A stretch of 6,143 nt of DNA, taken from Holophagaceae bacterium UBA1801 (GTDB lineage: Bacteria > Acidobacteriota > Holophagae > Holophagales > Holophagaceae). The stretch spans positions 1-6,143 of the forward strand of contig DCFP01000162.1 of assembly GCA_002319925.1 (NCBI GenBank), given 5' to 3'. A program made the position numbers and the translations under genes. Positions 1-5,477 of this stretch are shown piece by piece; within the stretch, counting starts at the first letter, position 1; every line of letters starts with the position of its first letter. Below the pieces are notes generated by a model. It worked only from the letters and a program-made list of their open reading frames with translations. It made no database searches and was not told the origin of the DNA.

Positions 1-1
1 C

Positions 2-457
2 GTGCAGTGGCGCGTGCTGAATTCCCAGACCGGCACCTTCGATGACAGCGCCAAAGCCAACGCCGAGAATATCCACACGGCCATCATCAACCAGTTCAAG
101 ACCCTCAAGGCCAACGGGCTGCCAGTGGGCGATCTCGCGGGCTTCCAGGCGAATGTCATCGGCGCCAGCGCCCTCACGTCCCGTGTTCCGGCGGTGTGGA
201 TGACCGCGAACCCCTGGCGCTCTATCGGTCCCTCCAACGGCTACGAGACAACCGTCGCCCCGGAGATCACGGTCATCGGATCGGTCACCGAAAGCCTGGC
301 GACCATCAGCAACCTGGGTCAAGTGCAGATCGGCTACCTGCCCGCCACAGCGGACAACCCAGCCGTACTGATCACGGCCGTGTATCTCTGGGATGCGTTC
401 AAGGATGTGGACGGCACTGACACGCACGTCTTCGTGAAGATCAGCAATCTCGAATAG
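2..457 (+). CDS. Unrecognised protein, C-terminal part (5' end outside window)
   Basis: The frame is open to the left edge and ends at TAG 455-457. A GTG at position 2 could serve as a start on paper, but no upstream sequence is available to show a ribosome site, so I treat this as the last ~151 residues of a longer or similar-sized protein. I do not recognise the family. The visible part has no cysteine, is mildly acidic, and has an N-terminal portion that looks helical (residues ~14-40, rich in Ala, Asn and Lys). A portion rich in Val, Ile, Thr and Ser follows (~50-150) and looks like beta structure, with an aromatic run around MTANPWRS. It ends in an alternating hydrophobic strand (HVFVKISNLE). 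No catalytic motif, membrane segment or signal peptide is visible. Codon use and GC look like the neighbours, and a hairpin terminator 24 nt downstream supports a real gene end. A secreted or structural protein is possible, but that is a guess. Confidence 0.7.
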   Translation: MQWRVLNSQTGTFDDSAKANAENIHTAIINQFKTLKANGLPVGDLAGFQANVIGASALTSRVPAVWMTANPWRSIGPSNGYETTVAPEITVIGSVTESLATISNLGQVQIGYLPATADNPAVLITAVYLWDAFKDVDGTDTHVFVKISNLE

Positions 458-480
458 CAACATTGCGTCAAGCACAGATG

Positions 481-513
481 GAGTCAAGGCGTCTTAGGGC
501 GCCTTGATTCTTT
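481..513 (+). terminator. Hairpin terminator after the left-edge gene
   Basis: An 11-bp stem pairs 481-491 (GAGTCAAGGCG) with 500-510 (CGCCTTGATTC), with one G-U wobble at 483/508. A further C-G pair can form inside the loop (493/498). The stem begins 24 nt after the stop at 457 and runs into a modest T-rich stretch (TTCTTT, 508-513). This fits intrinsic termination of the plus-strand gene. The minus strand has no T-run past the stem, but the same stem could still slow transcription arriving from the convergent esterase gene. Confidence 0.7.
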
Positions 514-592
514 GAGGATCGAATCTTCTCCCAGTTCTCCGTGGCAAGACAGCGCCGGTCTCTGTTCGATAAGCATTGTTTGTTTCGATCCA

Positions 593-1702
593 CTAATCCT
601 GGGCGAACACCAGATTCGCGTTCCAGAAGCTGCAGAAGCTCCCGGAAATCTGCTCCGCTCGATACTCGTGTCCGAGGTCGCGGATCGTGGTGCTCACGGT
701 GAATCCGGCGTCCTTGAGCTTCCCGGCGAGGTAGGCGGTGCCCTCGGGAATCCAGTGATAGCCATCCCGAGAGCCGTACTCGAAGTGGATGGCCTTGAGG
801 CGTTCCTTCTTGGCGGTGGCCCGCTCGATCCTGGCGGGAATGCCTCCGAAACCGTTTCCCCAGGCGGCGGCGACCGCGGCATCGGCCGGGGTGCCATCCA
901 TGGCGGGAATGCGGGAATAGGGCCGCTGCCCCTTGGGGTCCGGGGCGAAGGCGGCTCCGTAGGCGCGCTTGAAGACCGGGTCCCACTGCTCCATGGCCTT
1001 CTTCAGTCCCTCGGCGTCAAAGGCTCCGGGGCCGAAGGCGAAAACGGCGGCGTAGATTTCCGGGTGGGCGAGGCCAAGGTTCCAGGCACCGAAGCCGCCC
1101 ATCGAGAAGCCGGCAATGCCGCGGGATGCCGGGTTCGCCATCGTCCTGAAACGGCCGTCCACGATGGCCACGAGGTCCCGGACGATGAAGTCCTCCCAAC
1201 GTCCCGTGGCCGGGCTGTTCACATAGAACGATCCGCCCAGAGGACCCATTCCGGCGGCGCTCACGGCGATGAATTCCCGCGAGGTCTTCGAGGTGAAGGC
1301 CTGGTTCAGCGCGTCCTTCATGCTGCCAAATTGGTCGATCGATTCTCCGTACCCGCCGAGGAAATACACCACGGGATAACGTCGATTGCCGGACTCGTAC
1401 GAGGGCGGGAGGAGCACCTTGATCCGCGTGATTCCTTCGTCACCAAGGAGGTTGTCATCCAGAGCCGGAGAGGAGATTCGCAGCCCGTAATCGCCCTGAT
1501 CGGTCCGGTACTCGTCCACGATGCCGGGCTCGCCGAGTTTGGATGAAGACAGCGGAACAGGCGCGGCCTGAGCCAATTCCCACGCCTCGGCCCGACCAGT
1601 GCAAAGGCAGGCGGAGAACACCATCATCAGGGCGACTCGGCTGAGCATCGGTTTCCACACGCGCATCGCTCTTCCATCAATGGCGTGCGAACGCAGTTCC
1701 AT
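593..1702 (-). CDS. Exported esterase, alpha/beta-hydrolase fold (esterase D / antigen 85-like, PF00756 type)
   Basis: A predicted serine esterase acting outside the cytoplasm; the substrate is unknown. From the ATG at 1702 it has 369 residues. The nucleophile elbow is GFSMGG with Ser200. Asp313 (GSRDGYHW) and His345 (DLGHEYR) complete a likely triad in the usual family order. YFLGGYG (113-119) occupies the oxyanion-loop position, where many relatives have His-Gly. The interval between Ser and Asp is 113 residues, which leaves room for a lid insert (~245-295). The N-terminus has Arg/Lys, a hydrophobic stretch (~20-35) and an AEA cleavage site at 38-40; an alternative FSAC lipobox-like site would make it a lipoprotein. 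I chose the 1702 start because GAGG at 1710-1713 sits 7 nt upstream. The ATG at 1666 gives a tidier 28-residue signal peptide but a weaker ribosome site. An export signal argues against a cytosolic S-formylglutathione hydrolase role. It is monocistronic as far as seen, divergent from the reductase and convergent with the left-edge gene. Confidence 0.9.
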   Translation of the reverse strand: MELRSHAIDGRAMRVWKPMLSRVALMMVFSACLCTGRAEAWELAQAAPVPLSSSKLGEPGIVDEYRTDQGDYGLRISSPALDDNLLGDEGITRIKVLLPPSYESGNRRYPVVYFLGGYGESIDQFGSMKDALNQAFTSKTSREFIAVSAAGMGPLGGSFYVNSPATGRWEDFIVRDLVAIVDGRFRTMANPASRGIAGFSMGGFGAWNLGLAHPEIYAAVFAFGPGAFDAEGLKKAMEQWDPVFKRAYGAAFAPDPKGQRPYSRIPAMDGTPADAAVAAAWGNGFGGIPARIERATAKKERLKAIHFEYGSRDGYHWIPEGTAYLAGKLKDAGFTVSTTIRDLGHEYRAEQISGSFCSFWNANLVFAQD

Positions 1703-1709
1703 GTTTCCC

Positions 1710-1713
1710 CCTC
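1710..1713 (-). promoter_or_regulatory. Ribosome binding site favouring the 1702 esterase start
   Basis: On the minus strand the sequence reads AGAGGGGGAAAC then ATG. GAGG lies 7 nt before the ATG at 1702. The competing ATG at 1666 is preceded by GGAAGAGCG, which pairs less well with 16S rRNA but would give a more typical signal peptide. The choice remains open. Confidence 0.45.
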
Positions 1714-1720
1714 TGACCTC

Positions 1721-1745
1721 GATGCCGAAGGGATGACACGGCATC
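1721..1745 (-). repeat. Short inverted repeat in the presumed esterase leader
   Basis: GATGCCG at 1721-1727 is the exact reverse complement of CGGCATC at 1739-1745, with an 11-nt loop. It lies between the predicted esterase transcription start (~1786) and its ATG at 1702, ending 18 nt before the ATG. It could be a leader hairpin or an operator half-site pair. A 7-bp match at this spacing can also occur by chance. Confidence 0.3.
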
Positions 1746-1792
1746 ACCTCGGGTGGCATGCGGATCTCAACAATGCAGGTATGGCGGCCTAC

Positions 1793-1821
1793 ACGCTAGA
1801 TTCGCGCGTCCGCCCTGTCAA
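1793..1821 (-). promoter_or_regulatory. Sigma-70-like promoter for the esterase gene
   Basis: On the minus strand there is a perfect -35 box TTGACA (1821-1816), a 17-nt spacer and a -10 box TAGCGT (1798-1793). The -10 box keeps the most important T, A and final T positions but matches only 3 of 6 overall. Transcription would start near 1786, giving a leader of about 84 nt to the ATG at 1702. It is the best promoter match I found in the window, and its position and direction fit the divergent arrangement. Confidence 0.5.
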
Positions 1822-1927
1822 TGGAATTCGAGCAGAGCCGGTGTCGAACCCTTCCGGGAACCCAAGCCCTCATTGCTTGCCATTGGCCGTGGCGCGAACA
1901 TGGGAGGGCGGGCATCCAACCCTTCGT

Positions 1928-1932
1928 GGAGG
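1928..1932 (+). promoter_or_regulatory. Ribosome binding site fixing the reductase start
   Basis: GGAGG lies 10 nt before the ATG at 1943. The same frame stays open for 86 codons further upstream, so this site matters for the start. It agrees with similarity to YghZ, which begins at this methionine. Confidence 0.7.
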
Positions 1933-1942
1933 AACTGCGACC

Positions 1943-2986
1943 ATGGGTTATCTAGCATCCGAACACCGCTACCGATCGATGATCTACCGCGCCTGCGGCC
2001 GGAGCGGGCTGAAGCTGCCGCTCCTTTCCCTCGGGCTTTGGCACAACTTCGGCGATGCGACTCCCTTCGACACCCAGCGGGCCATGGTCCGCACCGCCTT
2101 TGATATGGGCATCACTCACTTCGACCTGGCCAACAACTACGGCCCTCCCTACGGCAGCGCGGAAGTGAACTTCGGCCGCATCCTCAAGGAGGACCTGGCA
2201 CCCTACCGCGACGAGATCCTGATCTCCACCAAGGCCGGCTGGGACATGTGGCCCGGCCCGTACGGCCAGGGCGGCGGCTCGCGGAAGTATGTCCTGGCGA
2301 GCCTGGACCAGAGCCTGCAGCGAATGGGCCTTGACTACGTGGACATCTTCTACTCCCATCGCTTCGATCCGGATACGCCACTGGAAGAAACCATGGGCGC
2401 GCTCGCCTCGGCGGTTCACGCCGGAAAGGCGCTCTACGTGGGCATCTCCTCCTACTCGGCCTCCAAGACGAAAACTGCAGCGGAGCTGCTCCGCGGCATG
2501 GGCGTGCCGCTGCTCATCCATCAGCCCGCCTACAACATGTTCAACCGCTGGATCGAGGGAGGGTTGCTGGATCGCCTGGGACAGGAAGGCATCGGCTGCA
2601 TCCCCTTCACCGCCCTGGCCCAGGGGCTCCTTTCCGACAAGTACCTGCATGGCATTCCCAAGGATGCCCGCGTCAACCGGCCCGGCGGCGATTCACTGCT
2701 CCCTTCGCATCTCTCCGAGGAGAACCTGGCCCGCGTGAAGGCCCTCAACGAAATCGCCAAGACCCGCGGCCAGAGCCTCGCCCAGATGGCCCTCGCCTGG
2801 GTCCTGCGGGATCCGCGCGTGACGAGCACCCTCATCGGCGCCAGCAGTGCCGCCCAGATCCGCGAGAACGTGGACGCACTGCAGAAGCTTGATTTCACCG
2901 AAGCGGAACTGCGCGCCATCGACATGCATGCACAGGATGGTCACCTCAACCTCTGGGAGAAGCCCAGCACGGACCAGAGGCCCTAA
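1943..2986 (+). CDS. gpr: Aldo/keto reductase, YghZ/Gpr type (L-glyceraldehyde 3-phosphate reductase family, AKR14)
   Basis: A cytosolic NADPH-dependent aldehyde reductase of 347 residues; E. coli YghZ is about the same length. From memory, long stretches match YghZ almost residue for residue: LSLGLWHNFG (28-37), GITHFDLANNYGPP (56-69), DMWPGPYG (101-108), YVDIFYSHR (132-140) and LIHQPAYN (191-198). The catalytic tetrad of the superfamily is present as Asp61, Tyr66, Lys97 (STKAG) and His139 (YSHR). The cofactor phosphate-binding region is TLIGASSAAQIREN (296-309). The E. coli enzyme reduces L-glyceraldehyde 3-phosphate and methylglyoxal, so a role in detoxifying reactive aldehydes is the likeliest one here; the exact substrate is inferred. 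The start at ATG 1943 is supported by GGAGG at 1928 and by the N-terminus of the family. It has no signal peptide. It is divergent from the esterase, and I found no convincing promoter of its own between 1822 and 1943. The gene looks complete. Confidence 0.96.
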   Translation: MGYLASEHRYRSMIYRACGRSGLKLPLLSLGLWHNFGDATPFDTQRAMVRTAFDMGITHFDLANNYGPPYGSAEVNFGRILKEDLAPYRDEILISTKAGWDMWPGPYGQGGGSRKYVLASLDQSLQRMGLDYVDIFYSHRFDPDTPLEETMGALASAVHAGKALYVGISSYSASKTKTAAELLRGMGVPLLIHQPAYNMFNRWIEGGLLDRLGQEGIGCIPFTALAQGLLSDKYLHGIPKDARVNRPGGDSLLPSHLSEENLARVKALNEIAKTRGQSLAQMALAWVLRDPRVTSTLIGASSAAQIRENVDALQKLDFTEAELRAIDMHAQDGHLNLWEKPSTDQRP

Positions 2987-3015
2987 ATCCCTTCGAAGAG
3001 GATGTCTCCACAGGA

Positions 3016-3066
3016 AGAAGACGGGAGGGATGCACACATCCAGCACCCAGTCTTCTAGGGACTTTT
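3016..3066 (+). terminator. Possible stem-loop terminator after the reductase gene
   Basis: AGAAGAC (3016-3022) pairs with GTCTTCT (3050-3056). The stem continues as GGG (3023-3025) with CCC (3046-3048) across a single bulged A at 3049. An upper helix GGAT/ATCC (3028-3031 with 3038-3041) is possible. A TTTT run (3063-3066) follows six bases after the stem. It starts 30 nt after the reductase stop and ends before the next gene. The gap before the T-run and its shortness make it a weak intrinsic terminator at best. Confidence 0.5.
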
Positions 3067-3134
3067 CACTCTGCACGCGTGCCGTTCCGCTCCCGGGGCG
3101 CGCAGGCTAGACTGGCTGCAGAAACCCTGCCAAC

Positions 3135-3139
3135 GGAGG
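3135..3139 (+). promoter_or_regulatory. Ribosome binding site fixing the OmpA-family start
   Basis: GGAGG lies 5 nt before the ATG at 3145. It picks this ATG over the in-frame GTG at 3079, which would place 22 non-signal-like residues before the hydrophobic segment. Confidence 0.75.
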
Positions 3140-3144
3140 CTTCC

Positions 3145-3981
3145 ATGTTGCGGATCCTGCGCCGTGCCGTTTGCGTATCGCTGCTCCTCCTGGCGCGTGC
3201 CGTCTGTTTCGGCCAGGAGCCAGACGCGGCCAATTGCAAGGACAACCCCTTGTTCAACCGGATGCCGGGCTTCTACATCCAGCGCTGCGATAGCCGAGAG
3301 TTCGAATCGCACGGGTTCGGCCAGGTGAAGGGCCAGGAGCTGAAGGTGGAAGGGCGCTACTCCGAGGTCCTCTACATGCTGCAGCCCGGCGCCAAGGAGC
3401 CCGGCCGCATCCAGATCCAGCGGAACTACGAGAACGCCATCACCAAGATCGGCGGCAGCGTGGTCTCCCGGGATGACGATGGCAACATCTACCTGAAGGT
3501 GGCCAAGAACGGCAAGGAGTTCTGGGTCCACGTGAACGCCTACATCACCTCCCATTACATGGTCTACATCGTTGAAAAAGGCGCCATGGCCCAGGATGTC
3601 CAGGCGGACGCGGCGGCCTTCGCCAATGGCATCAAGACGGAAGGCAGGATCGCGATCTACGGCATCCACTTCGATACCGGCAAGTCCGAGATCAAGCCTG
3701 AATCCGAAGCCAACCTGGGCGAGATCGCGAAGATGCTGAAGTCCCAGCCAGCCTTGAAGCTGAGCGTGGTTGGGCACACCGACAACGTGGCCGCCATCGA
3801 CCTGAACATGCGCCTGTCCCAGGCCCGGGCGGAAGCGGTCGTGCAGGCCCTGGTCACCAAGTATAGAATTGCCGCCGGACGGCTGAAGGCCTATGGCGTG
3901 GGACCCCTCGCTCCGGTGGCGTCCAACGACACTGATGAAGGACGGGCCAAGAACCGCCGGGTCGAGCTGGTGAAGCCGTGA
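3145..3981 (+). CDS. Exported OmpA-family peptidoglycan-binding protein
   Basis: A 278-residue envelope protein. The N-terminus MLRILRRAVC followed by VSLLLLARAV is a signal peptide, with likely cleavage near CFG/QEP (21-25); no good lipobox is present. Residues ~30-165 form a domain I cannot assign firmly. It has Cys31 and Cys48, a possible disulfide, and a RNYENAI segment (93-99) that recalls DUF4892-like proteins. Residues ~169-276 are an OmpA C-terminal domain: IHFDTGKSEI (174-183), VGHTDN (209-214), LNMRLSQARAEAV (220-232) and NRRVEL (270-275). Asp213 and Arg228 match the pair that holds diaminopimelate in OmpA proteins, including their 15-residue spacing, so peptidoglycan binding is likely. 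No transmembrane beta-barrel is evident and the protein is short for a classical OmpA, so it is probably a periplasmic or outer-membrane-associated anchor. It follows the reductase by 158 nt and precedes the kinase by 77 nt on the same strand. The start is set by GGAGG at 3135. A weak TAGACT -10-like box lies at 3108-3113. Confidence 0.93.
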   Translation: MLRILRRAVCVSLLLLARAVCFGQEPDAANCKDNPLFNRMPGFYIQRCDSREFESHGFGQVKGQELKVEGRYSEVLYMLQPGAKEPGRIQIQRNYENAITKIGGSVVSRDDDGNIYLKVAKNGKEFWVHVNAYITSHYMVYIVEKGAMAQDVQADAAAFANGIKTEGRIAIYGIHFDTGKSEIKPESEANLGEIAKMLKSQPALKLSVVGHTDNVAAIDLNMRLSQARAEAVVQALVTKYRIAAGRLKAYGVGPLAPVASNDTDEGRAKNRRVELVKP

Positions 3982-4047
3982 CGGGAGCTTCGCACCATAG
4001 GTGAACTCGATTTGCGAATCTTCAGGGTTCCTGGCATCCATATTTGC

Positions 4048-4054
4048 GAGGTGA
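4048..4054 (+). promoter_or_regulatory. Ribosome binding site fixing the kinase GTG start
   Basis: GAGGTGA is an uninterrupted match to the anti-Shine-Dalgarno complement. The GAGG core ends 7 nt before GTG 4059. It rules out the TTG at 4044, which would lie upstream of this site, and makes GTG 4059 the start. Confidence 0.8.
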
Positions 4055-4058
4055 CTCA

Positions 4059-5477
4059 GTGAGCCTTCCCTTCCTCCGGACGGATGGTGCAAAAAGATCC
4101 GCCCGTGTGGAGAAGGCTCGGTTCAACTTGATGCGCTGGTTTTCCGTGACCGCCTTGTTCTCGGTGGCCGCCGTGACCACTCTTTGCACGGTCGCCTTGT
4201 CGGCCTTCTTGACCAAACGGATGGTCCGCCAGGAGGCGGAACTGACGGCGGGTTTTGTGCGCAACCTGATCGCAACCGAGAATGCCTACGCGTTCTTCGA
4301 GGCCAGGACGAATCCCACGGATCCCATGATCGGCAACATCTTCTCGCACATCTCCCGGATGCCCGACGTGGTCAGGACCAACATCTACTCCCTCGAGCAT
4401 CAGGTGATCTGGTCCAGCGACCCGCTGCTCATCGGCCGTCGATTCGATCCCAACGAAGAGCTGGACCAGGCCTTGAACGCCGAGCTGATCGTGAACAGTG
4501 GCGTCATCGACCGGGACCGGATGTTGAAGTCCGAACATCTGGATTTCTCCCCCGGGGTACGATCCTTCATCGAAAGCTACATCCCCGTTTTCGACGAGCA
4601 CGGCACCCGCGTGATCGGCGTCGTCGAGGTGTACAAGACGCCCCGGGAACTTTTCGACGCTATTCGGTCCGGTCAGCGTCTGCTCTGGGTGGCCGCCTTC
4701 GCCGCCGGAGTGTTCCTTTACGGAACCCTCTTCTGGATCGTGCGACGGGCTCACTGGATCATCGAACGCCAGCGGGAGCAGCTGATCGAGGCGGAAGCCA
4801 TGGCCGTGGTGGGAGAGATGAGCTCCGCCGTCGCCCACGGCCTCCGCAACCCGCTGGCATCCATCCGCTCCTCCGCTGAACTCACTCTCAGCGGCGATTT
4901 GTCGGCGGACGCGCGGGAGTACACCAGCGACATCGTGGCCCAGGTCGACCGGCTGGAGCGGTGGATTCGCCAATTGCTCACCTACGCCAAACCGACCGGA
5001 ACCATGATGGAGGCCGTGGACATCAATGCCGTGTTGAAGGAATCCATGGAGGGTTACCGGCACGACCTCGAGCGGCAGAAGACCTCGATCCGCCTCGAAC
5101 TGCCGCCGGATCTGCCGCCAGTGAGAGGAGAGAAAGCCTTGCTTGGGCAATTGATCGGCAGCCTGATCTCCAACGCCATGGAGGCCCTTCATGGGGGCGG
5201 CGAGATCGCGCTTCGCGCCAGGGCCGAGGTTCCCGGAGGCATCGTGGTCGAGGTGGCCGACAACGGGCCAGGTCTGGCATCGGTGAACGCCGACAAGGTC
5301 TTCAAGCCCTTTTTCACGACCAAACAAAAGGGGCTAGGGCTTGGCCTTCCGATCGTGCGGAGGGGAATCGAGCGATTGGGCGGTGCCATCGAGTTCGAAA
5401 GCGAGCCTGGGAAAGGGACGGTGGTGCGCCTCCACCTCCGCGTCCATGATGATGGTGCGGAGGGTCGGAGATCATGA
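4059..5477 (+). CDS. Membrane sensor histidine kinase with Cache-like periplasmic domain
   Basis: A 472-residue inner-membrane kinase. Membrane segment 1 is at ~28-50 and segment 2 at ~206-228. The ~155 residues between form the periplasmic sensor, whose VIWSSDPLLIGRRF (116-129) and VIGVVEVYKTP (185-195) resemble PDC/Cache-type domains; the ligand is unknown. No HAMP domain follows: a short helical linker (229-250) leads directly to the dimerisation domain. The H-box is AVAHGLRNPLASIR with phospho-acceptor His260; the residue after His is Gly instead of the usual Glu or Asp. The ATPase domain shows LISNAMEAL (Asn372), VADNGPG (Asp401), FKPFFTTK (415-422) and GLGLGLP, then GGAIEFES and GKGTVVRL. 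All catalytic boxes are present, so it should be active. It resembles NtrB/HPK4-type kinases that pair with NtrC regulators, which fits the next gene: its TGA overlaps the regulator ATG by ATGA. The gene may be co-transcribed with the OmpA-family gene 77 nt upstream. The start is a GTG set by GAGGTGA. Confidence 0.96.
   Translation: MSLPFLRTDGAKRSARVEKARFNLMRWFSVTALFSVAAVTTLCTVALSAFLTKRMVRQEAELTAGFVRNLIATENAYAFFEARTNPTDPMIGNIFSHISRMPDVVRTNIYSLEHQVIWSSDPLLIGRRFDPNEELDQALNAELIVNSGVIDRDRMLKSEHLDFSPGVRSFIESYIPVFDEHGTRVIGVVEVYKTPRELFDAIRSGQRLLWVAAFAAGVFLYGTLFWIVRRAHWIIERQREQLIEAEAMAVVGEMSSAVAHGLRNPLASIRSSAELTLSGDLSADAREYTSDIVAQVDRLERWIRQLLTYAKPTGTMMEAVDINAVLKESMEGYRHDLERQKTSIRLELPPDLPPVRGEKALLGQLIGSLISNAMEALHGGGEIALRARAEVPGGIVVEVADNGPGLASVNADKVFKPFFTTKQKGLGLGLPIVRRGIERLGGAIEFESEPGKGTVVRLHLRVHDDGAEGRRS

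Noticed and set aside
514..530. T-arm-like sequence around GGATCGAATC, considered as a tRNA 3' remnant.
   Set aside because: The loop lacks the first T of the canonical TTC, the stem has mismatches, and no acceptor stem, anticodon arm or CCA end is found around it.
516..591. Perfect 8-bp inverted repeat GGATCGAA (516-523) / TTCGATCC (584-591), considered as element ends or an attachment site.
   Set aside because: The arms are short and 60 nt apart with no transposase or target duplication; several such pairs are expected by chance in a window this size.
512..1546. Long plus-strand open frame (344 codons) antisense to the esterase.
   Set aside because: It is a low-complexity Gly/Arg/Glu-rich shadow of a gene with an intact catalytic triad; typical of GC-rich DNA.
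1685..1942. In-frame upstream extension of the aldo/keto reductase (86 codons open, alternative start at 1685).
   Set aside because: It overlaps the esterase 5' end, has no family resemblance, and the ATG at 1943 has GGAGG and matches the YghZ N-terminus.
3085..3113. Promoter for the OmpA-family gene with TAGACT at 3108-3113.
   Set aside because: The -10-like box matches 4 of 6, but the matching -35 position (TTCCGC at 3085) shares only two bases with consensus; too weak to annotate alone.
3969..3998. Small hairpin GAAGC/GCTTC over the OmpA-family stop codon, considered as a terminator before the kinase.
   Set aside because: Only five clean base pairs, it overlaps the stop codon, and no T-run follows.
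4032..4049. Sigma-54-like promoter TGGCATCCATATTTGCGA before the kinase gene, attractive because the regulator is NtrC-type.
   Set aside because: The GG and GC elements are one base too far apart (13 instead of 12 between their first bases), and the start of transcription would fall on the GTG start codon, leaving the ribosome site untranscribed.
3055..4092. Long minus-strand open frame antisense to the OmpA-family gene.
   Set aside because: His/Asp/Gly/Leu-rich shadow with no domain motif; the plus strand has an OmpA domain and a ribosome site.
4056..5327. 423-codon minus-strand open frame antisense to the kinase.
   Set aside because: Shadow frame; the plus-strand kinase has every expected motif.
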